The notes: generated by a model from the letters alone, not told the origin. DNA of 64,000 nt from Thalassotalea hakodatensis (GCF_030295995.1 NZ_AP027365.1:2140066-2204065), one strand, 5' to 3'. Positions 37,564 through 47,491 are shown, numbered from the stretch's first letter. Program-made: numbers and translations.

Positions 37564-38964
37564 TTAATAAGACGCGTTGTTAGGCGTACGTGGGAAAGGG
37601 ATTACATCTCTTACGTTTTGCATGCCGGTTGCATAAGCAACTAAACGCTCAAACCCTAAACCAAAACCTGAATGAGGTACTGTACCATAACGGCGTAAAT
37701 CTCTGTACCAACTGTAATCCGCTGGATCTAAATCCATTTCGCCCATACGTTTATCAAGTACATCTAAACGTTCTTCACGTTGACTACCACCGATAATTTC
37801 ACCGATACCTGGTGCTAAAATATCCATTGCTGCAACGGTTTTTCCGTCGTCATTTAAACGCATATAAAATGATTTAATATCTTTTGGATAATTTTGAAGT
37901 ACTACCGGGCCACCCACATGTTCTTCTGCAAGATAGCGCTCATGCTCTGAATTTAAATCAACACCCCATGAAACTGGGTTTTCAAAGGTTTTACCGCAGT
38001 TTTGTAGAATATCAATTGCGTCAGTGTAATCCATACGAACAAAGTCTTTATTGATCACAGCATTTAAACGATCTATCACGGTTTTATCAACGCGTTGTTG
38101 GAAGAAAGCCATATCATCAGCACGTTCTTCAAGTAATGCTTTAAACACGTACTTTAACATTTCTTCCGCTAAAGTAGCTGCATCTGCTAAATCAGCAAAA
38201 GCAATTTCTGGTTCAACCATCCAAAATTCCGCTAAATGTCGGCTAGTATTGGAATTTTCAGCACGAAAAGTTGGACCGAAGGTATACACTTTTGATAACG
38301 CGCAACAGTATGTTTCAACGTTTAACTGACCAGAAACAGTTAGAAAGGTTTCTTTACCGAAGAAGTCTTCAGCGTAATCAATATCACCTTTATCTGTTCT
38401 AGGTAGGTTTTCCATATCAAGCGTGCTAACACGGAACATTTCGCCAGCACCTTCACAATCACTACCAGTAATAAGTGGTGTGCTGATCCACATATAGCCT
38501 TTTTCATGTAGAAAACGATGAACCGCTTGTGCTAACGAGTTTCTTACACGGGTAACGGCACCGCCAATATTCGTACGAGGACGTAAGTGCGCATGCTCAC
38601 GTAAAAATTCAATAGAATGACGTTTAGCAGCCATTGGGTAGGTATCTGGATCGTCCACTAAACCTAGCACTTCTACTTGAGTTGCTTGAATTTCAAATGA
38701 TTGACCTTCTCCCGGAGATTCCACTAAAGTTCCTGTTACTTTAACAGCCGCACCTGCGGTTAATTTTAAAACTTCATCTTGATAATTATCTAAATTATTT
38801 GGCGCTATAGCCTGAATAGCATCGAAACATGAACCATCATGGATGGCTAAAAATGAAATTCCTGCTTTAGAATCACGTCTGGTACGGATCCAACCATGCA
38901 CAGAAATCTCTTTATCAACAGGAAATTTACCTGCTAACACATCAGAAATAGCGATAACTGACAT
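37564..38964 (-). CDS. asnS: Asparaginyl-tRNA synthetase
   Basis: AsnRS charges tRNA-Asn with asparagine. The 466-residue class-IIb enzyme has the N-terminal OB-fold anticodon domain ([24 protein letters not shown]) and the catalytic core with motif 2 ([21 protein letters not shown]) in part and motif 3 ([17 protein letters not shown]). It stands alone between a terminator and a small membrane protein in the other direction. Confidence 0.97.
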   Translation of the reverse strand: MSVIAISDVLAGKFPVDKEISVHGWIRTRRDSKAGISFLAIHDGSCFDAIQAIAPNNLDNYQDEVLKLTAGAAVKVTGTLVESPGEGQSFEIQATQVEVLGLVDDPDTYPMAAKRHSIEFLREHAHLRPRTNIGGAVTRVRNSLAQAVHRFLHEKGYMWISTPLITGSDCEGAGEMFRVSTLDMENLPRTDKGDIDYAEDFFGKETFLTVSGQLNVETYCCALSKVYTFGPTFRAENSNTSRHLAEFWMVEPEIAFADLADAATLAEEMLKYVFKALLEERADDMAFFQQRVDKTVIDRLNAVINKDFVRMDYTDAIDILQNCGKTFENPVSWGVDLNSEHERYLAEEHVGGPVVLQNYPKDIKSFYMRLNDDGKTVAAMDILAPGIGEIIGGSQREERLDVLDKRMGEMDLDPADYSWYRDLRRYGTVPHSGFGLGFERLVAYATGMQNVRDVIPFPRTPNNASY

Positions 38965-39110
38965 TTATCAAACCTCTTTTATGAGTAAAAAACTTGTTCT
39001 TAATTTAAGGGCTGATATGTTACCGTGATCATTAGGTTTCACAAGTAAAAACTTGCACTACGGCACGATTTTATCGCTATAGCATATGGTTTTAAGGAAA
39101 TAATAAGCCA

Positions 39111-39479
39111 ATGAGTCGTTTTTTAGGCCAAGAACGAAGAGTTCATTCAGATGTTTGGTTAAAAACCATTCAGATATTAACCTTAGTTGCATGGGCTGTT
39201 TTTATTGTTGCCCTTATCGTTTCATATTACGCTGCCCCTGATAATGAATTTGGCGTTTTACGCTATCATGGGATATCAGTCAGAAAGTTTTGGTTAACGC
39301 CGTTAACGGGTTATTTATATATTTTATTATGGATAAGCGCCTTACTAAGTTATTTCGCGCTTATCATCCATAAGTTTCGTAGTAGAAGAAAATCCGATAA
39401 CACAAGATTTAATATTTTTTTATTGTTTATCGTATCAATTGCTTGGACAGTGTATATCGTCTTCCAACTTAGTCGTTAA
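39111..39479 (+). CDS. Uncharacterised three-helix membrane protein
   Basis: A 122-residue protein with three membrane helices (about residues 21-43, 66-86 and 101-118) and a basic loop HKFRSRRKSD between helices 2 and 3. I recognise no named family, though small proteins of this kind are common in marine gammaproteobacteria. AAGGA precedes the ATG by about 13 bases. Its stop overlaps the end of the convergent bioA gene by 11 bases. Confidence 0.65.
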   Translation: MSRFLGQERRVHSDVWLKTIQILTLVAWAVFIVALIVSYYAAPDNEFGVLRYHGISVRKFWLTPLTGYLYILLWISALLSYFALIIHKFRSRRKSDNTRFNIFLLFIVSIAWTVYIVFQLSR

Positions 39480-40770
39480 AGAACTTATCATGAGGTAGTG
39501 CCGATGCTATCGCATTGATTAGCGTTTCTATTTGTTCTTGAGTAATAATAAGTGGCGGCATCATATAAATCAGCTTGCCAAAAGGGCGGATCCAAACACC
39601 TTGCTCTACAAAATGTTGTTGTATTGTTGCTACATTAACACTTTGGTGTGTTTCTACTACTGCTATTGAACCTAAAACTCGTACATTTTTGACTCGTTTA
39701 TTTTCACCTAGAGGCTTAATCGCTTGGTTAAACCAAGACTCAATTTGTTTAACTTGCGCCTGCCAGTTATTTTGCAATAGAAGATCAATGCTAACATTGG
39801 CGACGCTGCATGCCAGTGGATTTCCCATAAAAGTTGGCCCATGCATAAAACAGCTTGCTTCACCATTACTAATTGTTTCCGCGATGTTAGTGGTGCAAAG
39901 TGTTGCTGCTAACGATAAATAACCACCGGTTAAGGTTTTTCCTAAACACATAATATCAGGTGAAATATCAGCCCACTCACAAGCAAATAGTTTACCGGTG
40001 CGCCCCAAGCCAGTCGCAATTTCGTCAGCAATAAACAGTACTTGGTATTTATCACATAATTGTCGAACTTTTTTGAGGTAATTGGGGTGATAAAAGCGCA
40101 TGCCTCCCGTACCTTGTACAATAGGCTCAATAATAAATGCCGCTAATTCATGATGATGGTTAGCAAACAGAAATTCGAGTTGTTCAGTCTCTTTATCATC
40201 CCATGAATCGTTTAACATAATGGTAGGAGCAGGAGCAAAGATATTTTTCATCAATACTTTATCAAAAATTTGATGCATACCTGTAACAGGATCACACACA
40301 GACATAGCAGCAAATGTATCACCATGATAGCCATTACGTACCGTCATCAATTTATGTTTGTTTGCTTGTTTCTTACTTTGCCAATACTGAAGCGACATTT
40401 TTATTGCTACTTCTACCGCAACAGAGCCACTATCAGAAATAAACACTTTTTCTAGACCATCAGGTGTCAGCGATACCAACTTTTCTACTAGAGTAATAGC
40501 GGGTTCATGCGTAAAACCACCAAACATAACATGGGCTACTTTATCTAATTGTTCGGTTATCGCTTTATTTAGCTCTGGTCGGTTATAGCCATGTAAAACA
40601 GACCACCATGATGACATGCCATCTATTAATGTTTCACCAGATTTTAGTTGAATATTTACACCCTCAGCACGTTCTACTACGTATGAAGGTAGTGGGTTGC
40701 TCATCGAAGTATAAGGGTGCCATACATGTTTTTTATCAAAAGTAACAAGATCAGTATAATTATTAATCAT
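39469..40770 (-). CDS. bioA: Adenosylmethionine-8-amino-7-oxononanoate aminotransferase
   Basis: BioA converts KAPA to DAPA with S-adenosylmethionine as amino donor, the third step of the biotin ring pathway. The PLP enzyme shows MSSWWSVLHGYN, RNGYHGDTFAAMSVCDP and the PLP-lysine motif LGKTLTGGYLSLAATL. I chose ATG 40770 (433 residues) because the BirA operator directly abuts it; starts at 40809 or 40836 would place the operator inside the gene. No clear ribosome binding site is visible. It faces bioBFCD. Confidence 0.95.
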   Translation of the reverse strand: MINNYTDLVTFDKKHVWHPYTSMSNPLPSYVVERAEGVNIQLKSGETLIDGMSSWWSVLHGYNRPELNKAITEQLDKVAHVMFGGFTHEPAITLVEKLVSLTPDGLEKVFISDSGSVAVEVAIKMSLQYWQSKKQANKHKLMTVRNGYHGDTFAAMSVCDPVTGMHQIFDKVLMKNIFAPAPTIMLNDSWDDKETEQLEFLFANHHHELAAFIIEPIVQGTGGMRFYHPNYLKKVRQLCDKYQVLFIADEIATGLGRTGKLFACEWADISPDIMCLGKTLTGGYLSLAATLCTTNIAETISNGEASCFMHGPTFMGNPLACSVANVSIDLLLQNNWQAQVKQIESWFNQAIKPLGENKRVKNVRVLGSIAVVETHQSVNVATIQQHFVEQGVWIRPFGKLIYMMPPLIITQEQIETLINAIASALPHDKFFND

Positions 40771-40803
40771 TAGTAAACGTAGTGTGCAGGAATTTGTTGA
40801 CAA
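40771..40803. promoter_or_regulatory. BirA operator between bioA and bioB
   Basis: Read on the minus strand the site is TTGTCAACA-N15-CGTTTACTA, which fits the known BirA box TTGTAAACC-N15/16-GGTTTACAA with 7 of 9 matches in each half and the right spacing. It lies between the divergent bio genes, as in E. coli. Biotinyl-AMP-bound BirA would shut both directions. Confidence 0.8.
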
Positions 40804-40824
40804 GTTCATGGTGGTGCATAGACT
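40797..40824 (+). promoter_or_regulatory. bioB promoter overlapping the BirA operator
   Basis: A perfect TTGACA -35 box (40797-40802) lies inside the right half of the BirA operator. After 16 bases comes TAGACT as the -10 box (40819-40824), 49 bases before the bioB ATG. BirA binding would block it. Confidence 0.6.
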
Positions 40825-40872
40825 ACCCGTATTCAATTATCGTTGCAAACACTCAACAGCAGGCAATTTTTC

Positions 40873-41949
40873 ATGATAAAAGCGAATTCGGCACTTAATT
40901 TCGAATTAGGGCAACTTAGGCATAACTGGTCAAACGCTGAAGTAAATGCGTTATTTGATCTGCCTTTTAACGATCTAATGTTCTACGCACAAAGTATTCA
41001 TCGACAACATTTTAATCCAAACGAAGTACAAGTGAGTACCTTGTTGTCTATTAAAACAGGTGCATGCCCAGAAGATTGTAAATACTGTTCGCAAAGTGCC
41101 CGTTACAAAACGGACATTGAAAAAGAAAAATTAATGGAAGTTGAAAAAGTACTGGAAGCTGCTGAAAAAGCAAAAGAGCAAGGGTCAACGCGTTTCTGTA
41201 TGGGCGCGGCATGGCGAAACCCTAAAGAACGTGATATGCCCTATGTCGTTGAAATGGTAAAAGGTGTTAAGAAGTTAGGTATGGAGACCTGTATGACTTT
41301 AGGCATGCTTTCTTCAGATCAAGCCAGTGAATTACAAGAAGCAGGGTTAGATTATTACAATCACAACCTTGATACTTCACCAGAACACTATAATCAAATA
41401 ATCACCACTCGAAGTTATCAAGACAGGCTTGATACATTGAGTAATGTTCGTTCTGCTGGAATGAAGGTGTGTAGTGGCGGTATTGTTGGATTAGGTGAAA
41501 AAGCAACGGATCGTGCATCGTTATTAGCACAACTTGCTAATTTATCGCCGCAACCAGAAAGTGTTCCCATTAACATGTTAGTAAAAATTGATGGCACACC
41601 GCTTTCTGATGTTGAAGATCTTGATAATTTTGATTTTATTCGTTGTATTGCGGTTGCACGTATTATGATGCCAAATAGCCATGTACGTTTATCTGCTGGC
41701 CGTGATGCCATGAATGAACAAATGCAATCACTATGCTTTTTAGCAGGGGCTAATTCAATTTTCTATGGTTGTAAATTGCTAACAGCTGGTAACCCTGAAT
41801 CTAATGCTGATATTGCGCTATTTAATAAACTTGGTATCAACACTGAAACAGTCGCAAATAATGTTGATGAAGAAGTGGAAGCACAAGTATTACAAGCGCA
41901 AGTCGCTGAACAAGAGAGTGACAGTTTATTTTATAACGCAGCGAAATAG
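40873..41949 (+). CDS. bioB: Biotin synthase
   Basis: BioB inserts sulfur into dethiobiotin, the last step of biotin synthesis. The 358-residue radical-SAM enzyme has the cluster motif CPEDCKYC and the typical [29 protein letters not shown] region. [28 protein letters not shown] holds ligands of the second Fe-S cluster. ATG 40873 is used; a TTG at 40843 would add ten residues and approach the promoter. bioF follows after 5 bases. Confidence 0.97.
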   Translation: MIKANSALNFELGQLRHNWSNAEVNALFDLPFNDLMFYAQSIHRQHFNPNEVQVSTLLSIKTGACPEDCKYCSQSARYKTDIEKEKLMEVEKVLEAAEKAKEQGSTRFCMGAAWRNPKERDMPYVVEMVKGVKKLGMETCMTLGMLSSDQASELQEAGLDYYNHNLDTSPEHYNQIITTRSYQDRLDTLSNVRSAGMKVCSGGIVGLGEKATDRASLLAQLANLSPQPESVPINMLVKIDGTPLSDVEDLDNFDFIRCIAVARIMMPNSHVRLSAGRDAMNEQMQSLCFLAGANSIFYGCKLLTAGNPESNADIALFNKLGINTETVANNVDEEVEAQVLQAQVAEQESDSLFYNAAK

Positions 41950-41954
41950 CGTAA

Positions 41955-43109
41955 ATGGCATTCGATTTTATTGATCAGCACTTAGCGACAAGAAAGGAAC
42001 AGCACCTTTACCGTCAACGAGTGTTGATTGAACAGCAAAATGCGCGACATTTGGTGCATAACGGCAAACAATATCTTAACTTTTCATCGAATGATTACTT
42101 GGGGTTAAATCATCACCCTAAAATCAATGCGGCATTAAATGAAGGTGCTGAAAAATATGGTGTATGCTCCAGTGGTTCTAGCTTATTAACTGGATTCAAT
42201 TATGCCCATCAATACCTCGAAAATGTAATTTGTCAGTGGCAAAACAAAGATAAATGTTTGTTGTTTAATAGTGGTTTTTCGGCCAACTTTGCCTCGTTGA
42301 ATGCATTTGCCCAGCCTAGTGCTGCTATTTGGTTAGATAAACTGTCTCATGCTTCATTACTTGATGGCGCTTTTTCACAACAAGCGAAAGTTAAGCGCTT
42401 TTTACATAATGATTATCAGCAACTGAATAACTTAATAAACACCTCTTCTTACCGTGATCACCTTATTGTATCAGAAGGTATTTTTAGCATGGATGGTGAT
42501 GGTGCTGATATTAACGCGTTAGCAAAAGTTGCTCAACAACATCAAGCTAAATTGTATATTGATGATGCGCACAGTATCGGTATTACCGGTAATGAAGGGC
42601 AAGGCAGTAGCAGCGTAAGTAATGATATAGATATTATTATGGCAACGTTTGGTAAGGCTTTAGCAACAAGTGGGGCATTTATCGCTTGTGATAATTATAC
42701 ATACGAGTATTTAGTTAATGTTTCTCGCCATTATATCTATTCGACAGCGATGTCTCCGGCTATTGCATGGGCAACGGCAAAAAGTATCGAGTTAGTGATC
42801 AGTGAATCATGGCGTAGGGAAAAGATAGCGCATTTAAGTCAGCTACTTAAGCAATCGTTAAATACGCAGATAACATTGTTGCCAACGGCATCTTCAATTC
42901 ATGCATTAGTGCTGGGTAGTGAACAATTAGCAATGCAAAGCGCTGAAACATTAAAACAATACGGAATATGGCTAAGTGCGATTCGTCCACCAACGGTTCC
43001 AAAGGGCAGCTCTAGGTTACGCGTTACCATAACCTCATCCCATAAAGAACAAGATATCAAATACTTAGCAGAATGCGTAAATAAGGTTATAGGAAAAAAT
43101 GATCGATAA
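41955..43109 (+). CDS. bioF: 8-amino-7-oxononanoate synthase
   Basis: BioF joins pimeloyl-ACP and alanine to make KAPA. The 384-residue PLP enzyme has NFSSNDYLGLNHHP, GSGSSLLTGFN-like CSSGSSLLTGF, LSHASLLDGAF, YIDDAHSIGITG and the lysine motif ATFGKALATSGAF. It overlaps bioC by 11 bases, so both are translated from one mRNA in the bioBFCD operon. Confidence 0.96.
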   Translation: MAFDFIDQHLATRKEQHLYRQRVLIEQQNARHLVHNGKQYLNFSSNDYLGLNHHPKINAALNEGAEKYGVCSSGSSLLTGFNYAHQYLENVICQWQNKDKCLLFNSGFSANFASLNAFAQPSAAIWLDKLSHASLLDGAFSQQAKVKRFLHNDYQQLNNLINTSSYRDHLIVSEGIFSMDGDGADINALAKVAQQHQAKLYIDDAHSIGITGNEGQGSSSVSNDIDIIMATFGKALATSGAFIACDNYTYEYLVNVSRHYIYSTAMSPAIAWATAKSIELVISESWRREKIAHLSQLLKQSLNTQITLLPTASSIHALVLGSEQLAMQSAETLKQYGIWLSAIRPPTVPKGSSRLRVTITSSHKEQDIKYLAECVNKVIGKNDR

Positions 43110-43884
43110 AAGTAAACGCGATAATATAGCTAAATCATTTGGTTCGGCAAGCCAGTCTTACGATATTTCTGCAAGATTACAGCGTTTTAGTGGTAAAAAT
43201 TTAATGCCTTGGTTACCCAAAAGGCATGATATTACGGTGCTTGATTTAGGCTGCGGTACTGGATTTTTTACCGATATTTTAGCGGCAAAGTATCAACATG
43301 TTATTGGCGTGGATATTTCTGCAAAGATGCTGTCATACGCACACAATAACCGAAATAAAATGATCACATGGTTAGAAGGTGACGCTTATCATTTGCCTAT
43401 TGCAGATCAATCTATTGATCTTGTGTATTCAAATTTAATGATCCAATGGTGCGATCCGCTAGAATTAGTACTTAAAGAAGTATTACGGGTGTTAAAGCCT
43501 GGTGGATTATTTGTGTTTTCCACCTTATTAGATGGCACATTACACGAGTTAAAGTCATCTTGGAAAGCTGTCGACAATGATCGCCATGTTATTGATTTTA
43601 AATCATTACAAGAGCTTAAAAATTGTTTTGATATACCGAATGCTAAATTATTGGAATTTCATGATAAACCTGTAGTGCTTGAATACGAAAACGTACTTCA
43701 TTTAGCTAGAGAGTTGAAAGGGCTAGGCGCTAATCATGTGCCTGAAAAATCGAATCGTGGTTTAGCTGGTAAAGAAAAGTGGCAAAAGATGATGACTGCT
43801 TACGCGCAGTTTGTAGAACAAGACAATATTTTCCCCGCAACTTATCACGTATTTTCCGGCCTAATGGTCAAATTAAAGGCGTAA
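43099..43884 (+). CDS. bioC: Malonyl-ACP O-methyltransferase
   Basis: BioC methylates malonyl-ACP to start pimelate assembly in the fatty-acid cycle. The 261-residue protein has the SAM-binding motif VLDLGCGTGFFTDIL and later motifs VYSNLMIQWCDPLELVLKEVLRVLKPGGLFVFST in pieces. The opening KSFGSASQSYDISARLQ is typical of BioC. The pimeloyl-ACP esterase that pairs with it (BioH or a similar enzyme) is not in the window. bioD starts 1 base after its stop. Confidence 0.95.
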   Translation: MIDKSKRDNIAKSFGSASQSYDISARLQRFSGKNLMPWLPKRHDITVLDLGCGTGFFTDILAAKYQHVIGVDISAKMLSYAHNNRNKMITWLEGDAYHLPIADQSIDLVYSNLMIQWCDPLELVLKEVLRVLKPGGLFVFSTLLDGTLHELKSSWKAVDNDRHVIDFKSLQELKNCFDIPNAKLLEFHDKPVVLEYENVLHLARELKGLGANHVPEKSNRGLAGKEKWQKMMTAYAQFVEQDNIFPATYHVFSGLMVKLKA

Positions 43885-43885
43885 A

Positions 43886-44551
43886 ATGAAAAATTATTTT
43901 ATCACAGCAACAGATACTGATGCCGGGAAAACCCATATTGGCTGTGCAATAGTCAATAAGCTGGTGAAACAAGGCAAGAAAGTACAAGTTTTTAAGCCAA
44001 TATCCGCAGGCTGTGAATTCGTTGATGGCAAATTAATTAATGCAGATGCTGCAAACTTGTTGGCTTATAGCAATTGTGAGCAAACCATAGAGCAAGTGAA
44101 CCCAATAGCATTTGCAGAGCCCATTGCACCGCACATCGCAGCTCAGAATAATCAAGTCGCAATTTCATTAGAGGAGATCACCCAGGCACATAAAAAAATG
44201 TGTCAGACTAATGCAGAAGTGACAATAACAGAAGGTGCTGGTGGCTGGCGGTTACCACTTGGTAATGGTAAGTTTTTATCCGAATTTGTACAGCAAACTG
44301 ATCAACAGGTCATTCTTGTGGTAAATATGAAACTTGGCTGTTTAAACCACGCGATATTGACATATGAAGCAATAAAGAACGATGGTTTAGTCTGTGTAGG
44401 CTGGGTAGCCAATGTACAACAAGATATGGCATATCTTAATGAAAATCTTAATGAGCTTTTTTCATATTTTTCAATGCCTTTGCTTGGTGTTGTTGATAAT
44501 AAACCTAATATTGAAAGTGTTTCTGAATTACTTGATCTTTCAACAATTTAA
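43886..44551 (+). CDS. bioD: Dethiobiotin synthetase
   Basis: BioD closes the ureido ring of dethiobiotin from DAPA, CO2 and ATP. The 221-residue protein has the P-loop-like motif TATDTDAGKTHIGCAI, KPISAGCE, and EGAGGWRLPLG. It ends the bioBFCD operon and is followed by a hairpin. Confidence 0.95.
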   Translation: MKNYFITATDTDAGKTHIGCAIVNKLVKQGKKVQVFKPISAGCEFVDGKLINADAANLLAYSNCEQTIEQVNPIAFAEPIAPHIAAQNNQVAISLEEITQAHKKMCQTNAEVTITEGAGGWRLPLGNGKFLSEFVQQTDQQVILVVNMKLGCLNHAILTYEAIKNDGLVCVGWVANVQQDMAYLNENLNELFSYFSMPLLGVVDNKPNIESVSELLDLSTI

Positions 44552-44562
44552 TATACGTTATG

Positions 44563-44592
44563 CGGCAATGTTACACACAACACACATTGCCG
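44563..44592 (+). terminator. Probable terminator of bioBFCD
   Basis: CGGCAATGT pairs perfectly with ACATTGCCG around a 12-base loop, 11 bases after the bioD stop. The T run after it is weak. Confidence 0.5.
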
Positions 44593-44619
44593 TACGCCTT
44601 TATTAACCTGTCGTTATTT

Positions 44620-45339
44620 TTAAATATCTAAATTATCAGGTGCAGTTAATACAGCACGTTTAATGCCTCCTTTAAATAAGTACATAGGTTCGTCAATGTT
44701 ATCAGCCGTAAGATATTGATAAGTTTCTCCATTTATCTGTAACGCAGAACCTTCTACAAGCCCAATTACTAGTGTTTCTGGCTCGACTATCATAAATTCC
44801 GCTAACCTTTGTTCTCGTGTTTCGCCATTAAAGCCCGGCGGTTTATATTCACTATAATGTGGATTAAGTTGGCAATTCACTAGCGCTAATGCCTCGAAGC
44901 TAAAGGGTTGTTCAATGGGCATATCATTGGTTGTTTTTATGCTTAACCCTGAAATATTGGCTCCAGCGCTCCAGCCAATATATTTCACCCCAAGTGCGTT
45001 TACTGCTGTTTTTATCCCCTCAATAAGTTCACTTTCATACAGTTTCTTAAGCAGTGAGAAAGTATTACCGCCGCCAACAATGATAGCATCAGCACTTTTA
45101 ATCGCTTCTTTTTGATCAGTAAACGTATGCAAACCTGTCACTGATTTATTAATCGGACGTAGGGCAAGGTTTACCTTCTCTGTGTATTCATCGTAACTCA
45201 TACCAATACCAGCATAAGGAATAAAAATGATGTTACTGGATTGCGTTAGGTGTTGTTCTATACATTGCAATGCATGACTCAAATAGGGCGTATTTCCAAC
45301 CTTTGAACTACTGAGTAATAATAAATCTCTGTTTTTCAT
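44620..45339 (-). CDS. pepE: Dipeptidase E (alpha-aspartyl dipeptidase)
   Basis: PepE hydrolyses Asp-X dipeptides in the cytosol. The S51 enzyme has the nucleophile-elbow motif IGWSAGANISG with the catalytic Ser, an IIVGGGNTFSLLKKLYE motif, and NCQLNPHYSEY. The ATG at 45339 has AGAGAG 5 bases upstream; a TTG at 45342 would add one residue. It follows the HicB-like gene with a 19-base gap, so the two may be co-transcribed. Confidence 0.93.
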   Translation of the reverse strand: MKNRDLLLLSSSKVGNTPYLSHALQCIEQHLTQSSNIIFIPYAGIGMSYDEYTEKVNLALRPINKSVTGLHTFTDQKEAIKSADAIIVGGGNTFSLLKKLYESELIEGIKTAVNALGVKYIGWSAGANISGLSIKTTNDMPIEQPFSFEALALVNCQLNPHYSEYKPPGFNGETREQRLAEFMIVEPETLVIGLVEGSALQINGETYQYLTADNIDEPMYLFKGGIKRAVLTAPDNLDI

Positions 45340-45358
45340 CAATCTCTCTTTTATTCAT

Positions 45359-45766
45359 CTATTTGTTGGTAAGTTCGGTCATGCAAGCTGTTGCAATAAA
45401 TCCCGAGCGTGTTTTGTACTGCTCTGATTTACTGACCCGATCATCAATTTGTTTAATCAGTAATTCTGGCAAGGTGACATTTATTTTATGACTTTTACCT
45501 AAGTAAGGCACGATATCAACATCAATTACCGCCCACACAATATTTGCCATTGGGGATGTAGATATAAAATTTTCAATATCACTCGCAGTAGGAATTTTTT
45601 CACCATACTCAGCCAAAATAGCTAAATGATCAGCGATTGCGTGATCTGCTTGTTTAAGCGTGTCGCTAATTGATTTCCCCTCTACTGTACAACCTTGTAT
45701 ATCAGGAATGGTTAATAACCAGTTATTTTCATCAGTTCTGTACTGAATTTTTACGGGATAATTCAT
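45359..45766 (-). CDS. HicB-like antitoxin without a visible HicA
   Basis: The 135-residue protein has the HicB partial RNase-H fold (PVKIQYRTDENNWLLTIPDIQGCTVEGKSISDTLKQADHAIADHLAILAEYG in pieces: WLLTIPDIQGC and EGKSISDTLKQA) and a C-terminal ribbon-helix-helix DNA-binding part (KINVTLPELLIKQIDDRV). HicB normally neutralises the RNase toxin HicA encoded upstream. No HicA frame is seen in the 540 bases upstream or before pepE. ATG 45766 has AAGGA 7 bases before. It may be an orphan regulator. Confidence 0.85.
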   Translation of the reverse strand: MNYPVKIQYRTDENNWLLTIPDIQGCTVEGKSISDTLKQADHAIADHLAILAEYGEKIPTASDIENFISTSPMANIVWAVIDVDIVPYLGKSHKINVTLPELLIKQIDDRVSKSEQYKTRSGFIATACMTELTNK

Positions 45767-45769
45767 CAC

Positions 45770-46309
45770 TTAATCCTTTTAAAAAAGAAAATTAATGATA
45801 ACCCTGACAACTCTTGATTGTCAACCTTCTGATGACCCTGATAACTCTTGAAAATAAATATACGGAACCCCAATAACCCCATTGGTATGGATGGATGTAA
45901 CTCCAACAACTCTTTTGGAGTAAGGTGTGAGTATTTACATACGTTTTAACTTTCTATGTATGGAGAGAAAAATATCCGTAAGGGAGAAACCATCATTGTT
46001 GATAAATAAGAACATTCAATAGTTATTAGAGTTATTAATAAGTACTGTGACGATAATTTTTTAAGATATTAAATTGCAAAAAATAAAGAGCTTTCGTTAA
46101 CAACAGGAATAACATAACCGCTTATCCCTCAATAACTACCGCTAGTCATTAAAGTGTAAAAACTTCTAAATGCTGTGTGATTTTTATACGAAATGCATGG
46201 TCTTATATTATAGTTAACTTAGCGAGATGACTTTTTTGTATTAAGTAACGGCATAAATACCAAGGTCAATAACGCTTGCTTTAATCTGCTAAGAGTATTT
46301 GGAGGATTT
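45770..46309. other. Gene-free region upstream of hicB
   Basis: About 540 bases carry no convincing gene. They hold a pair of 22-base direct repeats close to hicB, two small inverted repeats (CCAAT/ATTGG near 45874 and CTCCAA/TTGGAG near 45900) and AT-rich sequence. I see no HicA remnant. The right end provides the GGAGG ribosome binding site of the next gene. Confidence 0.5.
45796..45851. repeat. Two 22-base direct repeats upstream of hicB
   Basis: Copies at 45796-45817 and 45830-45851 differ at 2 of 22 bases (TGATAACCCTGAC... and TGATGACCCTGAT...) and are 34 bases apart, close to three helix turns. Their position 30-85 bases upstream of hicB suits an operator for its ribbon-helix-helix domain. 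Confidence 0.6.
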
Positions 46310-47491
46310 ATGTTTTCTATTAAGATAAACGTATTGATCGGTAGTTTATTGGTGTGCTTAATTGGTTGCAGCAATTTCCAAACAGTTAGAAAGCCGGCTC
46401 CTAATAATTACCAGCAATTACTTAATGACGAGGCATTCCCAGGATATAAAAAGCATAATATTGAATCGCTCGATGAAGTGTTTGCATTAGATGCGCAAAT
46501 GGAAGATTTCGTCGAAAAAAGATTAATTCCAGAAAAAAATTATTTACGAAAAGCGAGAAAACTCTTAAAACATATTTTCTCAAAAGAAGATATCAACCTT
46601 GCCTATCAAAATAACGCTAACTTAACGGCTTCTCAAGCCTATCATAGTCAAACTGCTAACTGTATGTCACTGACAATAATGGCATATGCATTAGCAACTG
46701 AAGCGGGGTTAAATGTTAAATTTCAAAGTATCAAAGTGCCAGAGTACTGGGTACGAAATGGTGAGCATAATATGCTAACTGGTCATGTTAATTTATCAGT
46801 TAGTGAGAAGCGTGCTTCTAACGTGGCTGTTGTTTACGGTGATGAATTAATGCAAATTGATTTTGACCCCGAAGTATATCGCCGTTCTTTTCCTAAAAAA
46901 ACAATCACCAAGCAAGACATGTTAGCAATGTTTTACAACAATAAAGGCGCTGGTGCCTTAGTTCAACAAAATTATGATAAAGCATATGCTTATTTTAAGA
47001 GTGCGATTATTGCAAACCCTGCATTCTCTTCTTCTTGGGGTAATTTAGGTGTTTTATATAAGCTAACTAAACAATACGATTTAGCAAAAAAAAGCTATAA
47101 CACCGCAATTGCTTTAGATAATGATAACTTAACTGCATATGAAAACTTAACAATCGTATTATCACACCAAGGAGAAAATAAAAGAGTAGAAGCTATTAAG
47201 CAAATGCTTCACGAAAAACGGCATAAAAATCCATTTTATCATGCAATGTTAGCCGATGAAGCGTTATATCGCGGAGAGTATCAATTAGCAAAAAGATTGT
47301 TTAAAAAAGCAATACGGTTGGAAAAAAAAGGGCATGAGTTTTACTTCGGCCTTGCAAGAGTATATTTTGCTCTAAAAGAAACGGATAAAGCTGAAAATGC
47401 GATTAAAAAAGCGATTTCTTATAATCGATATCCGTCAACAGAAAATCAATATATTGCGAAGCTAAATGTGATAACACAACATAATGAATAA
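46310..47491 (+). CDS. Lipoprotein with transglutaminase-like and TPR domains
   Basis: The 393-residue protein has a lipoprotein signal ending LVCLIGC (Cys20). A domain at about residues 80-190 shows a Cys-His-Asp order like that of transglutaminase-like folds: TANCMSLTIMAYALATEAGL, then TGHVNLSV, then QIDFDPE. From about residue 215 to the end come at least four TPR units (for example ARVYFALKETDKAENAIKKAI). GGAGG stands 5 bases before the ATG. The domain may be a peptidase or a binding module; the function is unknown. Confidence 0.75.
   Translation: MFSIKINVLIGSLLVCLIGCSNFQTVRKPAPNNYQQLLNDEAFPGYKKHNIESLDEVFALDAQMEDFVEKRLIPEKNYLRKARKLLKHIFSKEDINLAYQNNANLTASQAYHSQTANCMSLTIMAYALATEAGLNVKFQSIKVPEYWVRNGEHNMLTGHVNLSVSEKRASNVAVVYGDELMQIDFDPEVYRRSFPKKTITKQDMLAMFYNNKGAGALVQQNYDKAYAYFKSAIIANPAFSSSWGNLGVLYKLTKQYDLAKKSYNTAIALDNDNLTAYENLTIVLSHQGENKRVEAIKQMLHEKRHKNPFYHAMLADEALYRGEYQLAKRLFKKAIRLEKKGHEFYFGLARVYFALKETDKAENAIKKAISYNRYPSTENQYIAKLNVITQHNE

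Noticed and set aside
45770-46309. HicA toxin gene or remnant upstream of hicB
   Set aside because: No frame with the HicA double-stranded-RNA-binding-like pattern or its conserved GSHH motif is visible on the hicB strand.
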